Source: Nitronereus sp964503895
GTDB taxonomy: Bacteria; Nitrospirota; Nitrospiria; Nitrospirales; UBA8639
Direction of reading: 5' to 3'
DNA length: 64,000 nucleotides
Assembly: GCA_964503895.1 (NCBI GenBank)
Contig: CAZDCF010000004.1
Coordinates: forward strand, 29,426-93,425
Shown here in pieces: positions 44,962 through 53,108 of this stretch. The notes beneath the pieces were generated by a model, which saw only the letters and a list, made by a program, of their open reading frames with translations, made no database searches and was not told the origin of the DNA. Every line of letters starts with the position of its first letter. The first letter of the stretch is position 1. Both the position numbers and the translations under genes were made by a program.

Positions 44962-45842
44962 TTAATTCGTGGCGGCAATGAGATCATTCACAATATTTCG
45001 AACATAGGTACGATTGGAGAGAATTTCCTGCATCTCCTTGAGTATCGCGTTCTTTTTCGCGCGGATTTCTGGAGATTCCTCTTCCCCTCCCTGAAGGTCA
45101 TCCCAATCCTTGAATTNNNNNNNNNNNNNNNNNNNNNNNNNNNNNNNNNNNNNNNNNNNNNNNNNNNNNNNNNNNNNNNNNNNNNNNNNNNNNNNNNNNN
45201 NNNNNNNNNNNNNNNNCGGATTTCTGGAGATTCCTCTTCCCCTCCCTGAAGGTCATCCCAATCCTTGAATTTTCCAAACAGCTTGGCTTTCATTTCTTCT
45301 TGACGAGCCCCAAGGGTCTCTCGTTCAATCTGAAGTTTGGCTTTGAGCTCTTTGCCTCGCTCTGAGTTAGTCTGACTGGTTAATGAGCGAAACTCTTCTA
45401 GGTTTTCTTGAATTTCCAAAATTTCATCGAACAAGTCGGCAGGGGGAGCCGAACGAATATCTTTGACTGATCCTGCTTCCAAGCGAATGAGATATTCAGC
45501 CCGTTGAATCGGATCCTTAAGCGTACGATAAGCGGTATTCAAGAGTGCAGTATTTCGAAGACTCACCATCTTTTCACCCTCATCTTTATTGGCATAAAAA
45601 TCAGGGTGAAACGTTCGACTCAGTGAATAAAAAGTCTCTTCTAGGGATTTTTCGTCAAGGATCAGCCGGCGCGGAAGGTTCATGCAGGTGAAATAGTCTA
45701 ACTCTTTCGATAGCGGTTGGACCTTCACACACCGGCCGCAAAAATATTCTCCGCAAACCTCTGACTGGCAATGCCAGCACATACTTCTTGCCGTGGGCAA
45801 TTCACGAGGTACTTGGTTAGCTGATGTCGGCTGAGTACTCAT
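44962..45842 (-). CDS. hscB: Fe-S cluster co-chaperone HscB with N-terminal zinc finger (interrupted by assembly gap)
   Basis: DnaJ-type partner of HscA. The N-terminal C22WHC25...C35GRC38 tetracysteine motif precedes a J domain with the HPD motif (TFHPDFY) and the IscU-binding C-terminal helices. The shown frame breaks at a run of 100 Ns (45117-45216). A 55-bp stretch is identical on both sides; collapsing it gives a continuous reading frame ending RAKKNAILKEMQEIL...LIAATN with TAA at 44962, about 241 aa in total. The conceptual end at 44988 in the uncollapsed sequence is an artefact. The gene is therefore almost certainly intact in the organism. Confidence 0.9.
45062..45271. repeat. 55-bp contig-end overlap duplicated around the gap
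   Basis: Positions 45062-45116 and 45217-45271 are identical (CGGATTTCTGGAGATTCCTC at the start of each). Direct repeats abutting Ns on both sides are the sign of two overlapping contig ends that the scaffolder did not merge. Confidence 0.93.
45117..45216. other. Assembly gap (100 Ns)
   Basis: Exactly one hundred Ns inside hscB. The 100-N size is a conventional scaffold placeholder, not a measured length. Confidence 0.98.
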
Positions 45843-45930
45843 TAGCGGCTCTTACACAACGGGCATGGTCCAATGGCACCATGCCCGCTTATTCAAATCA
45901 TGAAATTATTCTGAAAAAAGTTGGAGGACT

Positions 45931-46284
45931 TTATGCAGAGAATGATTCTCCACATCCACAGGTTTTCGTAGCATTGGGATTGATAAATTTGAATCCCCCA
46001 CTCACCAAATCTTTTTCATAATCGAGTTGCATGCCTTCGAGATAAATGGCGCTTTTCGCATCCACAATGACCTTCACTCCATCTTTCTCGCAAATCGTAT
46101 CAAACTCACCAATCTTATCATCAAAGTTAATCGTGTAACTAAGACCTGAACAACCACCACCCTTCACACCCAAGCGAAGACCACCTTCCGAAAGATCTTG
46201 AACATCCATTAACCGCCTTATTTCTTCGACAGCTGCATCTGTCAGGGTAACGATGGGCGCTTCAATCGTCTGCTTTGTATCCAT
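45931..46284 (-). CDS. iscA: A-type iron-sulfur carrier IscA
   Basis: 117 aa. The cysteines lie in KGGGCSGLSYTINFDD and KTCGCGESFSA, as in A-type carriers. It follows iscU in the operon and precedes hscB, so it is the operon-encoded carrier; a second A-type protein is encoded at 37938. The N-terminal 10 residues extend past the family consensus. It accepts clusters from IscU and passes them on. Confidence 0.92.
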   Translation of the reverse strand: MDTKQTIEAPIVTLTDAAVEEIRRLMDVQDLSEGGLRLGVKGGGCSGLSYTINFDDKIGEFDTICEKDGVKVIVDAKSAIYLEGMQLDYEKDLVSGGFKFINPNATKTCGCGESFSA

Positions 46285-46316
46285 GTTCCTAATCCCTTAA
46301 TCCAATTTCTGCCAAT

Positions 46317-46736
46317 TTAAGACCCAGTTGAAGCCGTTGCCTCTTTTTCTGCCCCCTCAGGTTCGGCTTTCTTTTTATAATCATTCAAGGCAGCCTTGAT
46401 AGCATCTTCAGCTAATACTGAGCAATGAATCTTCACAGGGGGAAGATTGAGTTCTTGGACAATCTCAGTATTCTTTATTTGACCTGCTTCATTTACAGTT
46501 TTTCCTTTAAGCCATTCAGTGGCCAAACTTGAGCTGGCAATGGCTGATCCACAACCAAACGTTTTAAATTTCGCATCGACGATTGTGTCATTTTCAACTT
46601 TGATTTGCAGCTTCATCACATCACCACACTCTGGCGCCCCGACAATGCCAGTTCCCACCCCTTCTTCTTCTTTTTTGAAGCTCCCCATATTGCGAGGATT
46701 GTCGTAATGATCAATTACTTTTTCACTGTATGCCAT
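46317..46736 (-). CDS. iscU: Fe-S cluster scaffold IscU
   Basis: 139 aa. It starts MAYSEKVIDHYDNPRNMGSF. The cluster ligands lie in APECGDVMKLQ (Cys and Asp), KTFGCGSAIASSS and PPVKIHCSVLAEDAI. LPPVK, the HscA-binding motif, is intact. An acidic Glu/Ala-rich tail of about 15 residues extends the C-terminus. The sulfur comes from IscS, encoded just upstream in the operon. Confidence 0.96.
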   Translation of the reverse strand: MAYSEKVIDHYDNPRNMGSFKKEEEGVGTGIVGAPECGDVMKLQIKVENDTIVDAKFKTFGCGSAIASSSLATEWLKGKTVNEAGQIKNTEIVQELNLPPVKIHCSVLAEDAIKAALNDYKKKAEPEGAEKEATASTGS

Positions 46737-46815
46737 GATTCAAACCTCCCTAAGAGTTACATATTTACCTATAAATTCATCCATACCTAAGCTTACTTAC
46801 TTGGTTAAGCCAAAT

Positions 46816-48030
46816 TTAGTGAGCCGCCCATTGAACCGTCTTGAGGTCAATTCCTTCCTTGGCCATTTCATATAAGGGGGACATCTCCCGCAAATGATTC
46901 ACAGCTTTTATCATCCGATCAATTGTGTACTCAACTTCCTCGGCAGTGGTAAATCGCCCAACTCCGAAACGAATAGACGAATGAGCTAAATCCGAACCCA
47001 CACCCAACGCCCGAAGAACATAAGACGGTTCAAGGGTTGCCGAAGTGCAAGCTGATCCAGAAGAAAGGGCAATTTCCTTTACACCCATCAGAAGAGCCTC
47101 ACCTTCAACATACGCAAAGCTAATGTTCAAATTTCCAGGAAGCCTCTCGGTGGGATGGCCATTGAGATAGACTTCCTCCAAGGCACCGGTAATCCCCTCG
47201 TGCAAACGATCTCGGAGAGCTTTTGTGCGAATGCTTTCTTCCGCCATTTCTTGCGCACATAATTCCACGGCTTTTCCAAACCCTACAATCGAGGGAACCG
47301 GGAGGGTGCCCGATCGCATTCCCCGTTCGTGACCACCGCCATCGATCATTGGGACTAAACGAACCCGTGGAGCTTTACGACGTACGTACAATGCACCAAC
47401 ACCCTTAGGTCCATAAATTTTGTGCGACGTAAACGACATCAAGTCGATGCCCATGTCTTGAACATCCACTGGTATTTTCCCGACACCTTGTGTAGCGTCA
47501 CAGTGAAACAGCACACCCTTTTCTTTGGCAATCTTTCCAATTTCTTTGATCGGATTAATGGTACCAATTTCGTTATTTGCCAACATCACGGAAATGAGAA
47601 TAGTTTTATCCGTAATGGCACCTCGCACATCTTCGGGGTTAACCATGCCGAACTTATCCACCGGCAAATAGGTAACATTCATATCCCGTTTTTCCAACGA
47701 CTTTGCCGCGTCAAGTATGGCACGATGTTCCGTGGAACTAGTGATAATGTGATCACCCTTTTCCTTATACATCTCAACAACACCCTTAAGGGCCAGATTA
47801 TCGGACTCGGTTGCCCCACTCGTAAACACAATTTCCTTGGCATCAGCATTAATCAGTTTGGCAATTTGCTTCCGCGCATAGGCAACACCTTCTTCTCCCT
47901 CCCAACCAAACGAATGATTTCGGCTTGCTGAATTACCAAACTTTTCAGTGAAATATGGGAGCATCGCATCCACTACACGAGGATCACATTGTGTAGTCGA
48001 ATGGTTGTCCATATAAATGGGTAACTTCAT
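46816..48030 (-). CDS. iscS: Cysteine desulfurase IscS
   Basis: 404 aa class V PLP enzyme that abstracts sulfur from cysteine for Fe-S clusters. It starts MKLPIYMDNHSTTQCDPRVV. The PLP lysine is in FTSHKIYGPKG and the catalytic loop cysteine in LSSGSACTSATLEPSYVLRA. It overlaps the iscR stop by 4 nt (ATGA), implying coupled translation, and is followed by iscU. Confidence 0.96.
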   Translation of the reverse strand: MKLPIYMDNHSTTQCDPRVVDAMLPYFTEKFGNSASRNHSFGWEGEEGVAYARKQIAKLINADAKEIVFTSGATESDNLALKGVVEMYKEKGDHIITSSTEHRAILDAAKSLEKRDMNVTYLPVDKFGMVNPEDVRGAITDKTILISVMLANNEIGTINPIKEIGKIAKEKGVLFHCDATQGVGKIPVDVQDMGIDLMSFTSHKIYGPKGVGALYVRRKAPRVRLVPMIDGGGHERGMRSGTLPVPSIVGFGKAVELCAQEMAEESIRTKALRDRLHEGITGALEEVYLNGHPTERLPGNLNISFAYVEGEALLMGVKEIALSSGSACTSATLEPSYVLRALGVGSDLAHSSIRFGVGRFTTAEEVEYTIDRMIKAVNHLREMSPLYEMAKEGIDLKTVQWAAH

Positions 48031-48506
48031 ATGTTAACTCCTTGTGGCTTTAAAGACTCGACGATGATTAATGGCGATTCCTCGACCAACATGTCTTCAA
48101 TCGACATCCCGTTCAGCAATTGATAAATACTTTCTTGGATCTTGAGTAAGGGAGTTCGAATATTGCAACGGTCCATCTGATTACAGGAAGAATCTTCTTT
48201 TTCGTGATAACAATCGGTAATCCCGAGAGGGCCTTCGATAGCTTCTAAAACTTGGGCAATCGTAATGTCTTTTGGCGCACGACCTAGAACATACCCACCT
48301 TTTGGACCATTATGATGACTTTCAATTATTTGGTACCGCGCTAAAGTTTGAAGAACTTTGGCTAACAATTCCACGGGCATAAAATGTTCCTCAGCAATTT
48401 CCTTTGTATTGACAACACGCACTTGCATATCCTGGCCATTTTGGACCAAGGCCATGTACTGGAGGGCCAACAAAGCATAATCCGCCTTTTTTGAAAACTT
48501 GAACAC
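48027..48506 (-). CDS. iscR: Rrf2-family regulator IscR
   Basis: 159 aa. An N-terminal winged helix (MFKFSKKADYALLALQYMAL, KGGYVLGRAPKDITIAQVLE) is followed by three cysteines C99, C108 and C114 expected to bind a [2Fe-2S] cluster. In E. coli the cysteines are Cys-x5-Cys-x5-Cys; here the first gap is 8 residues, an unusual spacing. It senses cluster supply and represses its own operon. It lies at the operon start, with a divergent fdx gene behind it. Confidence 0.9.
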   Translation of the reverse strand: MFKFSKKADYALLALQYMALVQNGQDMQVRVVNTKEIAEEHFMPVELLAKVLQTLARYQIIESHHNGPKGGYVLGRAPKDITIAQVLEAIEGPLGITDCYHEKEDSSCNQMDRCNIRTPLLKIQESIYQLLNGMSIEDMLVEESPLIIVESLKPQGVNI

Positions 48507-48571
48507 CTTACCCTCTTTCGCTTATTACAATCTCAGATAGAACTAATCCCCGATCTAACTTATCGGGCCAA

Positions 48572-48601
48572 ATGCTAGCATTGACTTTCTCATCTAGTCA
48601 A
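48572..48601 (-). promoter_or_regulatory. isc operon promoter with palindromic operator
   Basis: On the minus strand, TTGACT (48596-48601) and TAGCAT (48572-48577) are 18 nt apart, a plausible -35/-10 pair about 70 nt before iscR. The -35 box is one arm of an exact inverted repeat TTGACT-N9-AGTCAA (48581-48601), a likely IscR site. The E. coli type-1 site has a shorter spacer, so this would be a variant. Confidence 0.55.
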
Positions 48602-48724
48602 GAGTATTTTAATCGGAGATAAAAAAAGTCCATAATTAAAAAAACATTATAACACATTGATAAATATTGCAAATTTAGCAACCTTATACCATTTGGATGA
48701 CACAGAGAATTAGGAGATAAACTG

Positions 48725-49138
48725 ATGGGTGGAAGTAATCCCTATATCGAACAGGTTGAAGCAAAAATTGCCACACAGCCCTTCACGGTGACGTTTAAAA
48801 CACCCGAAGAGGAAAAAGTGGTCCAAATTACCCCAAGTGAAATTCCGTACGGAGAAACTGGACAACCTGGGAGTGTTTTAGATATTGCAATGGGCGCTGG
48901 CCTTGATATTGAACACGCTTGCGGGGGAGTCTGCGCGTGCTCAACCTGCCATGTGATTGTGAAAGAAGGGTTAGACTCCTGTAACGAAGCAACAGATGAC
49001 GAATTGGATCAATTAGATGAAGCCCCAGCCATAACTCTACAATCCCGCTTGGCTTGTCAATGTGTTCCAGATGGAACGCAGAATCTAGTCATTGAAGTCC
49101 CAGAATGGAATAAAAACTTGGTCAAAGAAAGCCACTAA
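48725..49138 (+). CDS. fdx: [2Fe-2S] ferredoxin of the ISC system
   Basis: 137 aa. A plant/adrenodoxin-type ferredoxin with ligands in EHACGGVCACSTCHVIVKEG and CQCVPDG. It supplies electrons to IscS/IscU. An N-terminal extension of about 25 residues (MGGSNPYIEQVEAKIATQPF) precedes the fold. It is divergent from iscR instead of downstream of hscA, the usual place. AGGAGATAAACT precedes the ATG. Confidence 0.9.
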   Translation: MGGSNPYIEQVEAKIATQPFTVTFKTPEEEKVVQITPSEIPYGETGQPGSVLDIAMGAGLDIEHACGGVCACSTCHVIVKEGLDSCNEATDDELDQLDEAPAITLQSRLACQCVPDGTQNLVIEVPEWNKNLVKESH

Positions 49139-49173
49139 AAGCCAATATCTACTTTTATTTCTTAGCAACAAAA

Positions 49174-49205
49174 AAAGGCCATGGGATTTGATTCCCATGG
49201 CCTTT
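49174..49205. terminator. Bidirectional terminator between fdx and tRNA-Asn
   Basis: AAAGGCCATGGG and CCCATGGCCTTT form a 12-bp stem with a short loop; A-rich and T-rich flanks suit termination from both sides. Confidence 0.85.
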
Positions 49206-49211
49206 CTAAAT

Positions 49212-49287
49212 TGGCTCCTCGGGCAAGACTCGAACTTGCGACCAATCGGTTAACAGCCGACCGCTCTACCAACTGAGCTACCGAGGA
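49212..49287 (-). tRNA. tRNA-Asn (anticodon GTT)
   Basis: 76 nt including the encoded CCA end. On the minus strand: acceptor TCCTCGG...CCGAGGA, D-arm GCTCAGTTGGTAGAGC, anticodon loop CTGTTAACC (GTT), T-arm with GTTCGAGTC. All four helices form. A bidirectional terminator lies beyond its 3' end. Confidence 0.97.
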
Positions 49288-49420
49288 ACACGATCACAAC
49301 AATCGGCTTTCTATTTGCGTCTTGCAAGAACGGTTTTGCATCATATACTGAGTATTACCTTGGATCAATAGCAACGAGAAAACACAAACTTGCTTTTTTT
49401 CGTCAATCTGTTGCCTGAAG

Positions 49421-49684
49421 TTAAAACTGAAAATCATCCGAGTCTTCTTCGCCCTCTTCTGCCTCAGCAGCGCCCCCCTCCGATAAAGCAACATAATGCC
49501 GAGCCCAAGATAAATAGATATTTCCACTGTCTTTCATGGCACCAGCACCCAACTCGAGTTTTCTTATCACATCTGGGTCCCCGCCTGCTATTTCCATTTC
49601 TTGAGCTCGACTTTCTAATCGTTTATGAAATTCAGTCATCTGATTACTAACACCATTCATAAGTTCCCGGAGATCTTGGCTCAT
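49421..49684 (-). CDS. Small helical acidic-tailed hypothetical protein
   Basis: 87 aa. MSQDLRELMNGVSNQMTEFH starts a probably all-helical domain, and the tail is strongly acidic (EEGEEDSDD). No family is recognised. It follows the oxidoreductase cluster on the same strand but lies beyond a terminator hairpin, so it may be a separate small unit. It might be an accessory of the enzyme; this is only positional inference. Confidence 0.6.
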   Translation of the reverse strand: MSQDLRELMNGVSNQMTEFHKRLESRAQEMEIAGGDPDVIRKLELGAGAMKDSGNIYLSWARHYVALSEGGAAEAEEGEEDSDDFQF

Positions 49685-49739
49685 TGGTTATCTCGCATGT
49701 AAAAGGTCTATTTTCTATTGTCTAGTTATGACACAATAA

Positions 49740-49776
49740 AGCCCCGCGACAATCAAAAAGACTGTGCCGCAGGGCT
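49740..49776 (-). terminator. Intrinsic terminator after porD
   Basis: On the minus strand AGCCCTGCGGCA pairs along 12 positions (two G-T wobbles) with TGTCGCGGGGCT, followed by TTATTGT. It ends the oxidoreductase operon 27 nt after the porD stop. Confidence 0.75.
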
Positions 49777-49802
49777 CCATATTTTCATCAAAGTAAACTT
49801 GC

Positions 49803-50081
49803 CTATCCTTGATAAGCCTGGCCGAGTTCAGCTGCCTCCCCAGCCTTATCCATTACGCTCCCATCAGCACTTACTGCTACCATATCAATAGCTTCATGTT
49901 TAGCGGCATCACAAACAACCTTACACAGCTCACATCCCTTACATCGGTCCATTATTACCATGGCGACCTGGTTTTCAACATCCAGATCTAAACAATTCGC
50001 CTCAGGACAATACATGATGCACAACCGGCATCCCTTTTTGGCGACACATTTTTCAGCAGTCACTTGCGCAATATTATACAT
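49803..50081 (-). CDS. porD: 2-oxoacid:ferredoxin oxidoreductase delta subunit (2[4Fe-4S])
   Basis: 92 aa ferredoxin-like subunit. Cluster 1 uses C12, C18, C21 and C25 (CVAKKGCRLCIMYCP; the first spacing is longer than usual); cluster 2 uses C47, C50, C53 and C57 (CKGCELCKVVC). It carries electrons between the TPP/Fe-S core and external ferredoxin. It is the last gene of the oxidoreductase operon, followed by a terminator. Confidence 0.92.
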   Translation of the reverse strand: MYNIAQVTAEKCVAKKGCRLCIMYCPEANCLDLDVENQVAMVIMDRCKGCELCKVVCDAAKHEAIDMVAVSADGSVMDKAGEAAELGQAYQG

Positions 50082-50107
50082 GAATGACTACCTTCTCCTC
50101 ATTATTC

Positions 50108-50803
50108 CTATGCCGCCGCAACGGCCAATTCTACATTGTTCTTTTCTGCCCATTCAGATGCCATCTCGTACGCACGAACGACGGTTTCTAAGTTCTTCTT
50201 CAGTAACATTTCTTTCTTGGCAAATTTCTTTTTAATGGCTTCGTCTAAGGTCGCAGTTCCCCCAGATGCCACAAACTTTTTCCCAAATCGTTCTTGAAGC
50301 GCGCCATCAAGAGATTCCAATGTCACACATTTGGTAATCCCTGCAACCGATCCAATCATAGTCATATTGGTCGAAAGCTCAGTCCCAGCAACCTCTAATG
50401 CCACCTGAGTGCCAGCAATATAGAACACCGCCACATTTAAGTCTTGCAATCTCTTAACGTCTTCGTCAGATAGGAGGGGAACATCTGAGTTAATGATCAC
50501 CACCCCATTTTCTTTAATCCCTGAATAAAATGGCATGGTGTAACTTTTCCCCAAAGTAATGACTTGAGGATGAAATACCTCAATCACATCCGGAAACACG
50601 AGCTCGCCACGATCCCAAATTCTGTTGACACCAATACGACAGTAACTCTCCGCTGGAGCCATCCGTTTTTCAGCGCCAAAAAATGGATTGGAGATGGCAA
50701 ACTTTCCATCGCGCGAAGCCGCCATGGCCATTACATGAGCCGCAGTGACGGCACCCTGACCGCCAAGACCTGACATGCGAATATTGATTCTTCGTTTAAT
50801 CAT
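50108..50803 (-). CDS. porG: 2-oxoacid:ferredoxin oxidoreductase gamma subunit
   Basis: 231 aa. It begins MIKRRINIRMSGLGGQGAVT, the gamma-subunit Rossmann-like start, and has MAPAESYCRIG and VVIINSDVPLL. The gamma subunit completes the catalytic core with alpha and beta. The ATG at 50803 is supported by GAGGAGAAACG; an upstream ATG adds five residues. It lies between porB and porD with short gaps. Confidence 0.92.
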   Translation of the reverse strand: MIKRRINIRMSGLGGQGAVTAAHVMAMAASRDGKFAISNPFFGAEKRMAPAESYCRIGVNRIWDRGELVFPDVIEVFHPQVITLGKSYTMPFYSGIKENGVVIINSDVPLLSDEDVKRLQDLNVAVFYIAGTQVALEVAGTELSTNMTMIGSVAGITKCVTLESLDGALQERFGKKFVASGGTATLDEAIKKKFAKKEMLLKKNLETVVRAYEMASEWAEKNNVELAVAAA

Positions 50804-50832
50804 ATCGTTTCTCCTCAACCAACCTAAGGCCG

Positions 50833-51738
50833 TTAGGCTTTTTCTGCTAGTTGCTTTTTAGCCGCCTCTTTTCTTTCTTTTGCCTTGGCTGCTAGTTCAG
50901 TCAACAGCTCTTTGGCTTGATCACTGACATATTCCTTGTATGCAAACCGTTCAGTTGGTTTTTCAGAATCCCGCATTTCCTGTAGACCTTCCATACTGTT
51001 CTTTCCAATTTCCAAAATGCAGGGAGTATAGAGCTGTAAATAAGTGGGGCCAATTTCTCGTGCGACATGGATTGCATTCTTAATCACTTTTTCAACAAGG
51101 TTAGGCTTACTGACCGTACAATTCACGACATAGTGACACCCCGATTCACGAGCAATTTCTGGCAAGCGAACCTTTTCAAAGGTCTTTCCCATGGGTGCCA
51201 TTTTTGCCACAAACCCCTTTTGCATTAACCCGCTTTCTTGACCACCCGTATTCGCGTAGAGCTCATTGTCGAAACAGATTGTGGTAAACTTTTCCTGACG
51301 GAACCATGCCTGGAGAGTCATATCCAAGCCGATATCAACTGTTGCTCCATCACCGGCTAGCACCACCACATCCTTGGTTCGCCCAGGGAACCTCACCGAT
51401 AAGGCCCGTTTGAGTCCAGACGCAACGGCATTTTGGTTTCCAAAGAGCGAGTGAATATTATGAACACCAACATGGGGAAAGACCAAGCTTGTGCAACCCG
51501 TTGATCCTACCATTACCGTATCTTCCGGGGCAGGGAGCGCTGCAAGAATATAACGAAAGGCCATGGACTCTGGACACCCAGCACATAATGAGTGCTCTTC
51601 TATCAATTCCTTCGAAGTCCCAATATCCTTCCATCCTCGATCCTCTTTTCCATACGTGGCCCGTTCCACAAGATCCTGATACTCAACGGGCATGATATCA
51701 AACATTTCCGGAGCTATCTTTATGCGTTCTTTACTCAT
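50833..51738 (-). CDS. porB: 2-oxoacid:ferredoxin oxidoreductase beta subunit (TPP-binding)
   Basis: 301 aa. Cysteines C52 and C55 (SLCAGCPES) are expected to help bind a [4Fe-4S] cluster, and the TPP motif is VLAGDGATVDIGLD...NELYANTGGQ. Beta subunits of pyruvate and 2-oxoglutarate forms are alike, so the substrate is uncertain. In rTCA autotrophs the enzyme can run in the CO2-fixing direction. The C-terminus is a Lys/Ala/Glu-rich helix. Confidence 0.93.
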   Translation of the reverse strand: MSKERIKIAPEMFDIMPVEYQDLVERATYGKEDRGWKDIGTSKELIEEHSLCAGCPESMAFRYILAALPAPEDTVMVGSTGCTSLVFPHVGVHNIHSLFGNQNAVASGLKRALSVRFPGRTKDVVVLAGDGATVDIGLDMTLQAWFRQEKFTTICFDNELYANTGGQESGLMQKGFVAKMAPMGKTFEKVRLPEIARESGCHYVVNCTVSKPNLVEKVIKNAIHVAREIGPTYLQLYTPCILEIGKNSMEGLQEMRDSEKPTERFAYKEYVSDQAKELLTELAAKAKERKEAAKKQLAEKA

Positions 51739-51786
51739 GTTGGTCTCCTATTTAATCTCTCTTTCCTAAACCTTGATTTGTATAGA

Positions 51787-52995
51787 TCAGCTTCCACGAC
51801 CTGCAAGAGCAGCAGTCTTGATACCAAGAACTCCCTTGATCTCAGCAGTAATAATTTCTGGTGGCATGGTCATGCCACCGCAAACATGCGGACCAACATG
51901 CACTCTCTCGCTATTGGGAATAGTCGCTTTGATCTCTTTTGCTAACCATCCGGTCACATTAAACTCTGGCACAATGATGTGCTTAGCATTTTTTGTCGCT
52001 TCTCGAATTTCGTCTCCCGGCCATGGCCGCAACGTTTTGACTTTGACAATTCCGATCTCAATGCCGTCTTCCGCTAAGAGAGACTGCGCCTCGCGCCCCT
52101 GAGAAACCGCAGTCCCCGAAGCTACAATCAAGATATCTGCATTGGGATGGTCCACCTCAATAAGCCCATCAAGCCAACCAATTGTGTGCTTTCTTGACCG
52201 TTCGATGGCTGCCCATACCTCCTGCTGCCAGCTCGCGTGAGTAGCATAGCTAATGTAATTACTTTTCATCACGAAAGGATCGCGCATCATCCGAACCGGA
52301 GGACATTCCATATCCATACAAGGTACGGGTGAACGATACGGATCGTAAGGGGGAAGACACATATCTGCGGGAGTAAGATTGACCACATCTTTCGTGTGAG
52401 TCACAAAAAACCCGTCACAACAGAGAGCTAAGGGCAAATGAACATCTGGCTCTTCAGAAACCATGTAGCCCTTCAAAATCCAATCATAGAAATCTTGGGC
52501 CGTCTCAGCATGCCATACCAACATCCCGGTATTTAGCAAATACGAGATCTCCAAGGTATCCGGCTGAATGGACAAGGGAGAGTTCACTCCTCGACATGTC
52601 ACGATCATTTGAATCGGGAGCCGCGCACCCGCCCACATCGGAAAATTTTCCATAGCCCGCATAGTTCCCGGACCAGCCGTTGTGGTAAAAACCCGGGCAC
52701 CCCCAAAAGCTGCACCCGCACATTGTGACATCACTGCAAACTCACTTTCTCCTCGGAAATAATCCCCAATAAACCCTTCAGCAAACAGTTCCCCAATCAA
52801 CGCCGCAGCTTCACTTTGAGGAGTAATTGGATAAGCAATCATTACATCGCAATTTGCACGACGAACCGCCTCTTTGATGACTTCGCTCCCTGTGTAAAAA
52901 CATGGAGTTCGCTCAGCTTCATGCATCAGTTTCCAGGGGTCGGCGACGACCTGCCCAGCCCTGTTTTTTGTTCCTACTAATGACTGCGTTGCCAT
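51787..52995 (-). CDS. porA: 2-oxoacid:ferredoxin oxidoreductase alpha subunit
   Basis: 402 aa. The N-terminal segment VMIAYPITPQSEAAALIGEL and the GARVFTTTAGPGTMRAMENF region are typical of the alpha (pyrimidine/CoA-binding) subunit; a C-terminal transketolase-like domain follows (IEIGIVKVKTLRPWPGDEIR). It acts with beta, gamma and delta. AGGAGGCGC precedes the ATG. The CdhB-like subunit gene is immediately upstream. Confidence 0.93.
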   Translation of the reverse strand: MATQSLVGTKNRAGQVVADPWKLMHEAERTPCFYTGSEVIKEAVRRANCDVMIAYPITPQSEAAALIGELFAEGFIGDYFRGESEFAVMSQCAGAAFGGARVFTTTAGPGTMRAMENFPMWAGARLPIQMIVTCRGVNSPLSIQPDTLEISYLLNTGMLVWHAETAQDFYDWILKGYMVSEEPDVHLPLALCCDGFFVTHTKDVVNLTPADMCLPPYDPYRSPVPCMDMECPPVRMMRDPFVMKSNYISYATHASWQQEVWAAIERSRKHTIGWLDGLIEVDHPNADILIVASGTAVSQGREAQSLLAEDGIEIGIVKVKTLRPWPGDEIREATKNAKHIIVPEFNVTGWLAKEIKATIPNSERVHVGPHVCGGMTMPPEIITAEIKGVLGIKTAALAGRGS

Positions 52996-53108
52996 GATTG
53001 CGCCTCCTTTGAATTAGAGCTAAATGGCTTGTCCGGCTATTCTAATCAATCAAACACCTTAAATAAACAGTAAATTTCGCCTACGGTAACTGAACCAATC
53101 CTCAACCA

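Noticed and set aside
44988..45116. C-terminus of hscB read straight through the gap (ending SPIVPMFEIL)
   Set aside because: Arises from the wrong frame after the unmerged contig overlap; the collapsed sequence gives a normal HscB end.
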